Shown here piece after piece: positions 1 to 10,500 of a DNA stretch of 64,000 nt; positions within the stretch are counted from its first letter, which is position 1; each line of letters starts with the position of its first letter. The notes beneath the pieces were generated by a model, which did not search any database, was not told the origin of the DNA, and saw only the letters and a program-made list of their open reading frames with translations. Location: NCBI GenBank assembly GCA_963575745.1, contig CAUYUJ010015282.1:1514433-1578432 (forward strand), written 5' to 3'. A program made the position numbers and the translations under genes. The stretch is from Prorocentrum cordatum. Lineage: Eukaryota; Sar; Dinophyceae; Prorocentrales; Prorocentraceae.

Positions 1-472
1 CGCTCGCCTTGCGTCCACCGCTTCTGTCGCTCAGGCGAACTGGATATGTGCAGATCCGCTGCCGCCGCCTCTTCCTCCTCCGTCCCCTCGGGGCAGGAGC
101 AGGAGCAGCAGTAGGAGGACGACGAGGGAGGAGTACGATGAGGAGAAGGAGGAGGAGGAGGAGGAGGAGGAGGAAGACGGGGTGGACGACGACGATGAGG
201 GAGGGCACTTGGAGCCAACGTGGAAGCGGAATGGGGGAGTATCCATCGCACTGTTCGTTCTCAGCTTGCCGGATCGTGGGAGCACGAGGACGTGGAGGAC
301 AAGGAGGGGGGCACGACGACGACCAGGCAGGTCGAGGGATGAGGAGGAGGAGGAGGAGGAGGAGGACGACGGCGACAACGACGACGACGACGACGAAGAC
401 GATGGGGCGGAGGACGACGACGACGACGGCGACGGCTAAGGACGACGACGACGACGACGACGGCTGCTGCAC

Positions 473-533
<61 letters not shown>

Positions 534-780
534 CCCTGGTCCCGCCCGCAGGAGTGGGAGGTGGAGCCCTCCGAGCTGCGGCTGACGGACCTGCTCGGCT
601 CTGGCGCCACCGCGCAGGCCGCAGCCGCCGCGGGGGGAGGACGACGACAAAAAGCGACGCCGACGACGACGGCTCTGGCGAAGGCGGATGCCCCGACGTC
701 AACGGCGACGGTGGGGGCGATGGCAGAGCCACAGGTAGATCGAGAGAAGATCGTAGGATTGATGGATGAAGTGTGAGACC
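1..780. repeat. GAC/GGA low-complexity block
   Basis: The + strand is mostly (GGA)n followed by (GAC)n, with the purest GAC run at about 476-532. Several frames are open on both strands, giving Arg-, Asp-, Ser- or Val-rich conceptual proteins, as expected of a stop-free trinucleotide repeat. No domain is recognisable, so I do not call a gene. The left edge is cut by the window. Confidence 0.8.
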
Positions 781-815
781 AGCAGATAGATGGACCGACC
801 GATCTATTGATTGGG

Positions 816-820
816 AGGTC
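816..820. repeat. Target-site duplication, left copy (AGGTC)
   Basis: AGGTC abuts the last base of the 3' LTR (TGCGGAATT... on the + strand). The identical pentamer abuts the 5' LTR at 6689-6693. Five bases is the usual duplication length for Ty1/copia integrases. Confidence 0.8.
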
Positions 821-894
821 TGCGGAATTCCTTTCCTTGAGCCAAGCAGATTCAGTCCAGATACTCTCGGCTCGCATCTCGTGAAACCTTACTG
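821..894 (-). repeat. 3' LTR of the copia element
   Basis: About 74 bp. On the + strand it starts TGCGGAATT and contains CCTTTCCTTGAGCCAA and CGGCTCGCATCTCGTGAAACC, both shared with the LTR at 6593-6688. On the minus strand it ends ...TTCCGCA, keeping the terminal CA. It is shorter than the 5' copy by about 22-24 nt near its 3' side. Confidence 0.85.
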
Positions 895-902
895 CCCTCC
901 TC
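895..902 (-). other. Polypurine tract of the copia element
   Basis: On the minus strand GAGGAGGG lies immediately upstream of the 3' LTR, the position where plus-strand DNA synthesis is primed. The assignment rests on position and purine content. It is short, and GGA tracts are common in this window. Confidence 0.5.
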
Positions 903-1004
903 GAGGCCGCTGTGCATGCTAGCGGACTCGTCAGTCCAACCAGCTCAAATTACACAGCACTCCGCCGAAACCCAATCGTTTCCGTCAACTAAACAGAAAC
1001 AGCC

Positions 1005-1944
1005 ATGGCTAATGAAACCTCTCACTCACGTACGTTGTCGGGCCCATCTCTCGCATTAGCATCATGTCTCATTCGCGAAACGACCTCGGGAGCTGATCAG
1101 ACTCCGTCGTTCACTTCCGAACAAGCCAGCATTGCTCAACACAAACGGTATCTCGTATTGGTTGTCCACGGTGTGCGCAACATGGTGGATGCCAAGCTCC
1201 CCACTCCTGAGCACTTAGCGGCGTATAACGCTCGCCAGCTGCAGAGTGTAGCTTGCTCCTGCTCTTGTATGTCACTGGCCCCTGCACTGCAACGGACCTC
1301 ATCCTCTTGATGTGCTGCACCTCCGACTCTGGCGACTCGTCCCTGCGGCGCCTTCTCGACGGTGATCCTTCACTCGGCCGGCCCAATTGGACCAGAATTC
1401 GTCTCCTGGCCATCGTACCTCGGGTGCTGAGATCCATACCTCGGGTCCTGAGGTCCATACCCACAACCCGCTGGTTCATGCACTGGTCGAAAAGGTGTGT
1501 CCAACCTCCCTGTCCTGATATCCGCCCACAACTCCTTGGTCTTTCACCACGGACATGCAGTAGCTGAATGCCACTGCCATTACCATGACCACTAGGTGCG
1601 TCAGGCAACTCCACCAACTGAAGTCATTCGTCATACTGACCTTGATATGTACGCCGTCTTCGTAGTGATACTCCGTCGCCTCGCTTATGGGGATTGCCAA
1701 TATGACCGCCAGCACCTTCGTCAACACCTCTGGCTCCTTAAAGCTTGTCATCGCCATCGGGATCGGTCCCGACGTCTTCATATGCCTCTTGAGCGTCTCC
1801 TTGTCCATCGGTTTGGTGCCGGGTCCGTCTCTTAGTCCTTCGCATTCACCTTCACTACCTCCATGTCGCCATCAGGAAATAAGTCCTGATGCCATATCCA
1901 CCTTGTCTGTAAATGCCGTGCGCGTCCGACTCCGTGTCTGTGAA
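1005..1944 (-). pseudogene. Copia C-terminal region: RNase H tail and hydrophobic extension
   Basis: After the RNase H core, the minus strand keeps pieces of the usual copia ending. One frame reads GTKPMDKETLKRHM, the late-polyprotein 'ADxxTKxL' type motif, at about 1780-1815. The same frame then has a run rich in V, M, A and F (CLTHLVVMVMAVAFSYC, about 1555-1610) that would form one membrane-spanning helix. Frames shift and stops interrupt. Nothing else is recognisable down to the polypurine tract. Confidence 0.6.
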
Positions 1945-3925
1945 TCATACTGTACCTTTCGCCGCTGCTGAGACCGTCTCCATCTCCAGGCTGATATTGA
2001 TCTGTTCGCTCCTCATCTCAGCCATCTCCTGCAACACGTGCTTAAAGGTGAGTCCCTTGGCCGTGCCGGACCCCATCGCGTAGGACTCCGACCCTCCACT
2101 CGATAACGCCACCGTCGTTTGCGATAGATACCAACTCTCCAGCACATGAGTTACCAAGCGAATGCCTCCTGATGAAATGCTCTGAGACGTCGCCTCCTGC
2201 CCTGCCCAGTCTGCATCGACCGACACCTTCACCTTTAATGTCTCCTCCTGGTATGGGAAGAAGATCACGATGCCCGCCGTCCCCTTTAAGTATCTGGCCA
2301 GGCGCTTCTGCTTCGGGATGTGCGCTTCACCCGTGGGCCGTTATACAAACAGCGTCGCTCTCGAACTGTTTCCTGAATACCCCCATCGATCTCCGGCGAA
2401 GTACTGAGCAAGACCACCACAATTGCGATAGACTATCGAACTCCGCCGCGTCACTGGATCCTCTGCTTCTCGAACTCGCTTCGCTGTGTGCTTCGAGCTC
2501 GGCGTCTCGGCCGGCTTGGCCTGCCTCAATCCATAAAATCAGCTTCGGGTCTGGTAGAATGCCGAAGCCCTCCTCGCCCCTAAGAACCGTCCTGTTGAGA
2601 AAGGTTCTCTCAGCTGCTCCTCCTGGTCCCACTCGAGGCTCATGTTTGACCTTGAAACGACTCGCCATGATATCGTCAGCAGCGCCCATCTCATCATCGT
2701 ATGCCTCCACAGCGAGATCATCACAATGTTCTGCACAGAGCGAGTCAATACCTGGATGGTAGTACAGACATTACACCGTCTTCAACTCCTGATACCCACT
2801 ATGGCTGAAGTTGTCTCTAACTTCTCCCTGAAACAGCATTGACGCCTCTGGTGTGCCATACATCGCCTTCTGAAGCTTCCAGAGCATTCCTGGTCGTCTT
2901 TGTTCTGGTGGTGGCCAACAGTCTTGGGGCTCCTTCAGCGACACATGAAAGAACGCCACTGAGATGTCGTATAGCCCAAGTTTCTTCCTCCTCTTCTCCT
3001 TCGGTCTTGTCGAAGCTGCCCGTGATACCATCAACTTAACTGCCCGCAGTCCGGGTGCCCCTGCGAAATTCGAGGGGTTTGTGCCATCGCTGTACCTCCT
3101 GTGAACACAACGGCTCCTCATGATCCACTCGTTGTTCTGCAGATCATACTTCATTTTATCGATCCACTTGGTGTCGAACAGCTTCACCCAGTCCTCAAAC
3201 GTACCAACTCGAAGACCAAACTCCTCCATACTCTGCATCTCCTTGGTCCTGCCGTTGGTCACCAGGTCCTTAGGGACTTCTTCTCCTGCATACGCGTACC
3301 TGTAGACTCTGCCCCCCGCCAGCTTGTCGCAATTCACCCTCGGCCCGACCTCTTCGCGCACATGCGGGTCCTCTTCCCTGTCGATCGTCATCAGGCTACC
3401 GACCTCCATCACCTCGTCCCTTCTCGATGTCAACGGGGTCACGTCCCCACCTGCAACTATCGCGTTGCCTGTCATCTCCACATCCTTATCTATGGATTCT
3501 CCTCGTCCGAAGTGGTGTCCTGCCGGTGTGCCTGGTACTCGCTGTCTTGCTCCCGCCAGTCTCGGTTCTTGAGCTCGATCTCTTTCTGCTGGTGGTGCTG
3601 CGGCGTGTCCTTCTGATTGTGCTGCGCCTCCCCTGGGTTGAGCTGGGTCCGCTGGAACTGCCATCTCGATCGCCGGCTCGGCCTCGCCGAAGATCTTCGC
3701 AAACTTCGGCTTGCACCTCGCGTCGTGTATTGCCGAGTCCCCTTCGCAAGCCATGCATCCATCTGTCGGCCCATGTTCCTCGATCAGAGCCTTCGTGATG
3801 TACCGCCTCCTTCGTGCAACTTCATTATGGTCCTTCACCTCCAGTCCTTGGGGATTCCACAGCACGCCAATGAAGCGGTTGTAGACCTCCTTGTTGTATG
3901 TGGTCTCGGCGCCCCTCAGCTTCAT
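1945..3925 (-). pseudogene. Copia reverse transcriptase and RNase H, broken
   Basis: The longest piece (2771-3925) carries RT motifs: LGLYDISVAFFHVSL (motif A, catalytic Asp) and LWKLQKAMYGTPEAS (motif B, compare LxKALYGLRQA). A stop follows shortly, then HCDDLAVEAYDD appears in the next piece (about 2670-2720); it corresponds to the catalytic YVDD box, here H-C-D-D. RNase H (1945-2268) shows VSVDADWAGQEATSQSISSGG and SGGSESYAMGSGTAKGL, typical of the copia class. At least one nonsense codon and several frame changes separate the blocks, so no functional polymerase can be made without recoding. Confidence 0.9.
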
Positions 3926-3937
3926 CGCCCTGGAATG

Positions 3938-5406
3938 CTAAATCCCGCGCGCAGTCCCCGCGATGATATCGTTGCTCTTGCCCCGCCTGCCCAGGAAGAT
4001 ACCTTCGCTCCACCTCGGCTCAAGCTTGAAATAATCCTTCGCCTGGATCTTGTAGTCGATCGTTTCCCCGATCTTACCCAGCTCCGACTTGTACTTAGCT
4101 CGTCCCAGCCGCTCCCAGGCTGTCCTGCCATCCGTCTTGATCGCAAACCTGGTGAGCAGATACCCCACATGCCCGACCAACCACGGCATGATCAGGCTTT
4201 TGGGACCGATCTTCACCTTCAGGTTGAACTCCAGCTCGCTGTGCAACGTACGCAGTAGAGACTCCATTCGCTCCGCCGCATTCTCGATCGCTCCGTTGCC
4301 CATGTGCCTTCTCAATCTGCGTGCTGCGCTTCCTCCTGTTCTTCGCCGCTGTGATGACGGCCAGTAGTCATGGCCCCTGGTGGGCCCCTGGTCGCCCTTC
4401 AGGATCATGTCCGCGGCCCCTCATACGTCAATGTAGAACTCCACCGCCGAATTGACGTACTCGCTGGGCCCTTTGTGCATCGCCATGATCGATGCCACGA
4501 CGCCCCCAGGCTTCTGAACCATCACCGGGATGCTGACCATCTCGTGTTCGCGAACCAGTAGTCCATGCTGATGACTGGCATAGTCGGTGCCTCCTCAGGG
4601 TTAGTTTTCTTGCGAGCGTCCTCCTTGCCACGTCCCCACAGACACCACTTGCACCAGTCTCTGAATGGCATGTGGGTCCTCTCGCGCGTGGCAGTCTCCT
4701 CCGCTGTCGGCGTATACCTCTCCTTTTGGATCTTCGGTAGCTGGGCCTCTTCACTCTCGACCGCTTGGGGTGATGCTTCTTCTGCTTCAACACCTTCCAG
4801 CGGGCGTAGCGCGCTGGCGTCCACGTCGAAACTGTAGATCCCGCGTCCCTTGGCTATCTTGGTTGGCTTGTTCGTCGTATTGGTCGTCTCCATCTCGATC
4901 ATCTTTTCGATATTATGGTTAACTGACGGGATGACCACTACCCCACCATACTCATCGAACCACACACCTTGCTATCCTTTCGTCGAACCGCTGACCGCAA
5001 TGATCGTCATGTGAACGTCGCGCACATCACACTGTCCTCGCATCGGTTGCCTGGTCCCAGCAACCTCCGATGGCACCGTATTGCAGCGGTGCATCGGCTT
5101 CTTCTCGTGGCATTTGCGGTTCGAAACTTGGTGGGCAGACGCTTCTGGCTGCGCGGGAATCGACCATGACCTCGATCTTCCGTCGTTGTCGTTCTCGAAG
5201 TGTCCAATCGGAATCAGGTTGGTTTCGTCATTCTCCATCTTAACATCATTGGTCTCCTCATCCTCAGAATATGTGATATGCTGATCCTTCAGCTTGCCAT
5301 CCACACAATCTGTGATATGCTGATCAGCCAGCTTGTCATCCTCACAAGTTGAGATACGGAATATGTAGCCCTCCTCGGCGTCGTAGTCGTACCCTAAGTA
5401 CTTCAT
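3938..5406 (-). pseudogene. Copia protease and integrase region, broken
   Basis: On the minus strand the piece at 4522-4965 has HMPFRDWCKWCLWGRG, the pre-integrase zinc region, then PVISMDYWF, which contains the first catalytic Asp of the integrase core. The piece at 3938-4408 continues the core (MPWLVGHVGYLLTRFAIKTD... and YFKLEPRWSEGIFLGRR), matching copia integrase and its connection to RT. Upstream, 4972-5406 holds YLGYDYDAEEGY and a degenerate protease start (TIIAVSGSTKG, where copia proteins usually have a D-S/T-G active site). Multiple stops and frameshifts separate these parts. Confidence 0.85.
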
Positions 5407-5459
5407 GTCCTGGTCCTTGGGTTTGTCCGGGGCTGGCGGTGCCTTCGGCTTGTCATTCT

Positions 5460-6538
5460 TGTCTTTTTCCGTAGTTGCCTTTGGCTTTGTTTATCTTGCG
5501 CAGCTCGTCCTGCGTAAGTTTACCGTCCTCCATGTCCCGCGTGGCCTTCCTGGACTCCATCAGTTTGTGTCCCTTCTTGCCGCAGTACTTGCGCGCGGCT
5601 GGCTTGTATTCGTGTTGTCGTACCCCTTGCTTCTGATCTTCCTTGCCGTGCTTGCCTTAACCGTCCTTCCCGCGCCAACCAAACGTAAGCTCGCCCAAAT
5701 CCATCGGCGCAGGGCCGCTTAGGGCCACCGCCGCCTGCTGCGACCTCAGGTAGTTAAGCATCTCTGCCCTGACCAGCGCATGCGTCGTGAATCTCGTCGC
5801 GTTCAGCATCAGGTGCTCCCTGGGCTTGCTGGGCGCCAGTCTCGCGCTCAGAAATGATTTCTGGATTGACTCCATGACCATCTCGCCCGTCTGCCCCCCG
5901 TGCCGCTGCACCAGCGTCTCCCACGACGCGATGCCCTTGATCGGGTCGTTGTCCTGCACATGTGGGTACAAGGTAGAGTCCAGCATGCGCGAGAATCGCG
6001 ACGACACCTTCGGCTCGAACTCCACGCAGAGTAGTCGCCATGCTTTCAGACCTTCTCCAGAAGGAACGCTCTTCACGATGCCCTGGGCCTTGTCCTTGCA
6101 TGTCAGCACCAGGATGCAATAGAGGCTGGTGTTCACACGCTGGGCCTTTTCGTCAAGATCTTCGTGTGCGTAGGCCGCAGCGCCGATCTTAGCTGCGCCC
6201 CTCACCAGTTCTGCCATGTGCGGGTCCACCGCCATGCAGTAAGCCGCCAAAGCAATCTTCCAGTTCTCCTAGGTGGTCCCGTCCTTGTGCTTCGTGCTCT
6301 CGTCAAGCTCACCTGAGAACTCGTCAGGTTTCCCGAGCAGCTTCGTGTCGACCAGAGTTGCAGGTCGATGGTAGGCTCTGTCGTCTTGACCTCCAAATGT
6401 CGCCGCTCCTGCCTATGCTGCTGTTCGGGCAGTGGCGTCACGTACTTGTTGCTCCAATCGTGCAATCTGATCACGCTGCTGGACCACGACGCTCTCCATG
6501 GCCACAACACGATTCAAAACCTCACCCGCGGAAGCCAT
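5460..6538 (-). pseudogene. Copia gag, broken by stops and frameshifts
   Basis: The likely start is ATG at 6538-6536 on the minus strand. It opens with MASAGEVLNRVV...QQRDQIARLEQQV, a short coiled coil as expected at the head of gag. A TAG follows after 41 codons (6415-6413). In another frame LLGKPDEFSGELDE leads to DGTT-stop-ENWKIAL, with the TAG at 6272-6270 in place of the expected Trp. The body (5657-6250) is a normal gag helical domain (AAYCMAVDPHMAELV ... PMDLGEL). A decayed zinc knuckle, KYCGKKGHKLMES (about 5560-5600), has lost its first and last Cys. Confidence 0.85.
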
Positions 6539-6580
6539 CTCTGACCACGGAATATTGAGCCTGGCCTTGGGCATAACCAG

Positions 6581-6592
6581 GCTCCGCTACCA
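6581..6592 (-). other. Primer-binding site (initiator-Met tRNA type)
   Basis: The minus strand reads TGGTAGCGGAGC directly after the CA end of the 5' LTR, with no gap. Initiator tRNA-Met commonly gives TGGTAGCAGAG as the complement of its 3' end, so the first seven bases match and one later base differs. Position and sequence together make this a good PBS. Confidence 0.8.
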
Positions 6593-6688
6593 TGCGGAAT
6601 GGCGAAGCCCCCTGGAACTGCATTCCTTTCCTTGAGCCAAACAGTTCCAGTTCACAGAGTATCGGCTCGCATCTCGTGAAACCCTGCA
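6593..6688 (-). repeat. 5' LTR of the copia element
   Basis: 96 bp. On the minus strand it begins TGCAGGGTTTCACG and ends ATTCCGCA, so it has TG...CA termini. It contains the same blocks as the 3' LTR plus about 22-24 extra nt (around 6600-6622) missing from the other copy. It also holds TTTGGCTCAAG, identical to the last 11 bases of DinoSL. Confidence 0.88.
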
Positions 6689-6693
6689 AGGTC
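6689..6693. repeat. Target-site duplication, right copy (AGGTC)
   Basis: Identical to 816-820 and adjacent to the TG end of the 5' LTR. Finding it at the independently defined LTR edge fixes the right boundary of the copia insertion. Confidence 0.8.
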
Positions 6694-7194
6694 GCCGAAC
6701 ATGTGTTGTAGTGGGAGCGGTAGATATCGATCGTGCTAGTTCAATGGGTAGATGTATTAGTCGTGCGAGTGAGAGGTATAACGGTTGATAATTCGATAAA
6801 GGGGGCGATGGGTGGACAGTGAGACAGAGATATGGGTAGATCGGCATATGTAAGTATGTGCACATACAAATACAGTCACCGATATCGCTCGACAGTACCA
6901 TCCACATACAGCTATACACATGTCAACGTGCATATCTATATATGATGTATACGCGTATACACGTAAATAGATGTCTGCCCCCCAACGATCACGCATCATA
7001 TTTTGAATCGTAGTTATCCTCATTCCCCCCGGAGGCGCTTGGGAAAAGGCACGTGGTGGCTTACATGGAGGCTGGGGGACGCCCGAGCATGGCGCGTCGC
7101 CACGCACGCCGCTTCCTGTCCTGCAAGAACACACCCGAGACGTCCTGGTGTCACGAGTCCGTCGGTGTCGCGGAACCCCGTCACGCCAGCCCAG
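6694..7194. other. Gene-poor stretch upstream of the kinase exon
   Basis: The sequence is AT-richer than average to about 6990, with short TA-rich and CATA-rich runs (TATATATGATGTATACGCG near 6935). From about 7010 it is GC-rich. I see no coding signal. The last bases (CCCAG at 7190-7194) could be the 3' end of an intron preceding the kinase exon. Confidence 0.5.
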
Positions 7195-7314
7195 GTGTAC
7201 AGAGGCTCTTGGCACGGCACGGACGTGGCGGTCAAGAAGTTGCTGCGCGGGGGGTCGCTCTCGCAAGAGTTCCACCGCGAGGTATTGTCGCTGCTGAGGC
7301 TCAGGCGCCCCCGC
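7195..7314 (+). CDS. Protein kinase exon (tyrosine-kinase-like N-lobe), partial
   Basis: The frame reads VYRGSWHGTDVAVKKLL, then EFHREVLSLLRLRRP. This is the N-lobe of a protein kinase: the end of the glycine-rich loop (VYRGSW), the ATP-contacting VAVK lysine, and helix C with its conserved Glu (REVLSLLRLR). The WxGTDVAVK wording is typical of TKL/RAF-like kinases. It starts after CCCAG, a plausible acceptor, and fades after LRRPRP, where a kinase would continue with the hinge. I found no exon for HRD or DFG nearby, and a TCC tract follows. It may be one exon of a gene whose other exons lie outside, or a fragment. Confidence 0.6.
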
Positions 7315-7370
7315 CCAGCCTTTTCCGAGCTTATCTGCGTGCGCGTGCTCCTCCATAATTATCCTCTTCC

Positions 7371-7405
7371 CTCCTCCTCCTCCTCCTCCTCCTCCTCCTC
7401 CTCCA
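7371..7405. repeat. (TCC)n microsatellite
   Basis: About eleven TCC triplets. It may lie inside an intron, since it directly follows the kinase exon. Confidence 0.9.
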
Positions 7406-7649
7406 GATCCAGATCCACCTTGTTATGCCCTTGTTCTGCCTGCTATGGTTCCATTATCTCGTCCCCCTCCCTCATTTTCCTGATCCAGCAGCTCCTCCTC
7501 CTCCTGCTCCTCCCCTTCCTCGCAGTCGCTACCATGATTCACGATGGTTTCGGCTGGCGTCGCAACCACGGCGCGGGCCTGCAGGCCTGCAGGGCATCCC
7601 TCGCGATTCGCGGGCCACCCAACGGCGCCCATGACAGGGCGAGGCCGGC

Positions 7650-8455
7650 GGGCTTCATGAGGGTTCTTCTCCCCCTTTTGCTCTGCCTGACGTTGTGGCG
7701 AGATCTTCGGGAAAACCAGGGCGGGCGTGGGGATCTGTCCAGCCTAACGTTTCGGCTTGCAACATCGCCGATGTGCGTGACGCGTTTCGCGCGGCGGGCT
7801 TAGATGCAATTGCTGGTGCTCGATTCCGCGCTAAGGATCACGATGCTGAATGTCGGCGACATATGTCCGTATGTTCCTTCACGGGCTCTTCAGTTTGACT
7901 TGTCTTGTGCTTGCGCGCGCTGAGTTAGGATTTCACTCTGCCTGCATAGCACGTCCCGTCGAGAGCGTCTCAGATCAAGCAGCTGGTGCTGTACGAGCGA
8001 ACAGGTGAGATTCTCTTGCAATGGCTAATTTGGGAGCTTGCAGGCTGCCTTTCTAGATCGGCTCCTGTGATTCCACGCAGCTTCAACAACTGATCTCGCT
8101 TGACGATTGTCCAGGATATAGATTCGGCTGATTGGGGCAACATTCCGACGCCAGGGCGAGCGTTGAACATTGCATTGGAGCAGTTTTTCGCAAAGCCTGG
8201 CGAGTGCATTCATGACAGCGAATTGGCCCTGCACGCTCCTCCAATGTTCCGGTTCAGGCCACGCAGCAGCGGTCGATTGAGTTTGTACCACAAGCCACGT
8301 TGGTTGGCGCCACCAGGTACACGCCGCGCTGTTGAGGACGGGTGCCCAGTGCAAAGGATTAGAAGTAGCATCTCAGCCAGACTTGGCCACGTCCCAATTT
8401 GCGCGAAAGTGGCCCAGGTTCACGCCACATTTGACCTGAGGAATGGGGAGTAAGC
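7650..8455 (+). CDS. Weak exon candidates, unrecognised protein
   Basis: Two open stretches look more like coding than their surroundings. At about 7695-7898 a frame reads VSACNIADVRDAFRAAGLDAIAG and ends at a stop. After a GAACAG/GTGAG donor-like site (about 7998-8007) and a TTGTCCAG acceptor-like site (about 8107-8114), a frame reads DIDSADWGNIPTPG, then ALNIALEQFFAKPGECIHD, and stays open to about 8453. I recognise no family. Whether these belong to the kinase gene is unknown. The call rests only on open frame, composition and possible splice sites. Confidence 0.25.
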
Positions 8456-8854
8456 AGAGATGCCAGATCTTCAGGCGAGTCTCCAACGCAGATATCGACG
8501 CTCAGAAGGCCACCCTGTGCGGAGCGCAAAAAATCTGACTCGTCGGGGGACCCTTGCCAGGAAGGACGCAAGTGTGAGAAGCCTGAGCTGCTTCGCCTGA
8601 GCGACTCGCCTCGAATTGCTCAGTAGTGGTTGTTCTGGGCGCCTAGAGAATAGGACTTCGGTGCAGACCCTGTGGTTTTGAAGCTGCAGTCAAGCTGGAG
8701 GGCTGAGGGAGTCTGATGTGGAAGGCTCTGCAGGTAAATGCTGGGTCCGAAGCGAGGCCTAGCACGTGCTCCCAGATCTGAATGCAGGGACAAACAGCAT
8801 CTTGCCACCGCACCCTACCTTGTGAGCTGCGAGGCCCTAACAGCATCTGCAATC
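8456..8854. other. Stretch with no recognised feature
   Basis: Moderately GC-rich, with no convincing reading frame, repeat or RNA gene. Confidence 0.5.
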
Positions 8855-9530
8855 TGTTGCGCCATGGGTTGCGCCAGGCACCCCTCAGACAACCAAATGG
8901 ACCTTTGGCCTAGCGGGTCTTCAAAAGGCGGCGCCATAAGTTGCATCAGGCCCCCCGCAAGCCACCAAATCTTCCATTTGCCGAGCGCATTTGCCACAGG
9001 TTGCTCCATACGTTGCGCCAGGTCCCCCGCAATTCAATAAACCATCTATCGGCTCAGTGCTTGTGCCACAGGTTGCGCCATAGGTTGCGCCAGCCCCCCC
9101 GAAATCCACCAAACGGATCGCTGGCCCAGTGGGTTTGCCATCGGTTGCGGCAGGCATTCCGCAACCCACCACTGTTCGATGGGTGCATTTGCCATAGGTT
9201 GCGCCATGGGTGGTGCCCAGCCTCCCGCAATCCGCCATAGGTTGCGCCATAGCTTGCGCGTGGCCCTCGGCAAACCACAACATCGTTGGCTACGTATTGG
9301 ATATACCATTCCGCCTTAGCTTCTCAGTAGGTGCAATATTGTGCCATAGTTTGCGGCAGGCACCCCACAGTCCACCAACATGTGGGATGTTTAGTGAGTG
9401 TACATACCATTGCATCATCGGTGCGGCAGGGTCCCCCCGCAATCCACCAAATCGGCGGCTGCTTATTGGGTGCGTACACCGTTGCGCTATAGGTTGCCAT
9501 AGGTTGCGGCAGGCACCGCGAAATCCATTG
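8855..9530. repeat. Degenerate tandem array, GTTGCGCCA units
   Basis: Units of roughly 60-80 bp recur. Each has one or more GGTTGCGCCAT or GGTTGCGCCAGGC blocks followed by CCCCCGCAATCCACCAAA. About nine units are visible, with unequal length and 10-30% divergence by eye. Frames are open on both strands (for example CHRLRHRLRQPPRNPPN), a by-product of the repeat. No gene is called. Confidence 0.8.
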
Positions 9531-10500
9531 AATTGTTGGTCTGAGGAATCTAGTTTACGACCTTCTGAGAATCCTTACCGTAGGCACTGTTTAACAATTC
9601 ATTCAGAAACTGTGCGTACACGCTGATCAGAATAACGTTTCGATTGTCGCGGGGTCTCGTCCATCTCCTCTTCCCACTCCTCTCCGCTGATGTGGCACCT
9701 GGTGGTTGGCATCAGGACTCTCGCCCCACGGCCTGCGGGCTAACCTCCTCCCTCGCGTCCTGCTGGCAGTGGCGCTCCTGCCTGTCTCATGTGGTGGCCA
9801 ACGGCCAGGACCTCCGCCTTCCGCTGGCGGTGGGGCCCCTCGCCCCTCCCAGGCATGCGAGTGGCCACACAACCCGCTCTGGGCCACACCCCGCCCACTT
9901 GCAGTGATGGATGTTCTGGGCCCTCGCCCCTCCCCCCCTCGGACCGCAGCCTTCTCAGCGGCGAGCCCGCCACCACCGCCGCGCACCGCGGGCCCTCCCA
10001 CCACCACCCCGGCCCATGGCGCGCCTGCGCGCCCGCCTCTCCCCCATGGTCGGGCTCCGCGCCCGGGTGCCCGCCGCGGTGACCCGCGCGAGTCGCGCGA
10101 CGACGACGACGTTGACGACGGCGAGGATTTTCGTTGGCTCCGGCCTTGGCCAGGGTCGGGCCAGGGCCTTGCGGGGCTGGTTGGGTAGGCACGGGGAGTG
10201 GGGGCGCCAGTGCCGCGACGTTGCCGCGAGGCAGCTGCGCAGCGAGACCGCCCCGGGAAGGGGGGGGGGCATTGCGAAAGAGTTTCGAAGCCGAGCGCGC
10301 AGCCGCATCTGCCTTGCCCAACCAGGACGAGAAGGACGAGGAGTAACGACGTCTGCAACGGCGAAAACGGTGAGGATAATGAGGGGCAGCGACGACTGCA
10401 ACGGCGACGGCGACGAGGAGGACGAGGGGCGACCGCGCAGTCGGACCGCCAGTCTCGACCGCAGCGATCATCGACCTCCACCTTGCCAGTGGCGCGGTGA
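9531..10500. other. GC-rich stretch with no recognised gene
   Basis: Both strands carry long open frames rich in Pro, Arg, Ala and Gly with no domain. The composition (CCGCC, GGCGAC) explains the open frames. I do not support a gene here. Confidence 0.5.

Larger units (their letters stand above)
821..6688 (-). mobile_element. Ty1/copia LTR retrotransposon, structurally complete, coding-dead
   Basis: This 5.87-kb element is read on the minus strand. It has short LTRs (821-894 and 6593-6688), an AGGTC target-site duplication, a primer-binding site touching the 5' LTR and a purine tract touching the 3' LTR. The domain order is gag, protease region, integrase, reverse transcriptase and RNase H; integrase before reverse transcriptase defines the copia group. 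Coding is split over all three minus frames by stops and frameshifts. The two LTRs differ by a gap of about 22-24 nt and several substitutions, so the insertion is not recent. I infer a non-autonomous fossil. Confidence 0.93.

Noticed and set aside
4013-4022. GGCTCAAG inside the copia integrase region as an SL relic
   Set aside because: The 8-mer is the whole match, and it falls inside coding sequence of the element.
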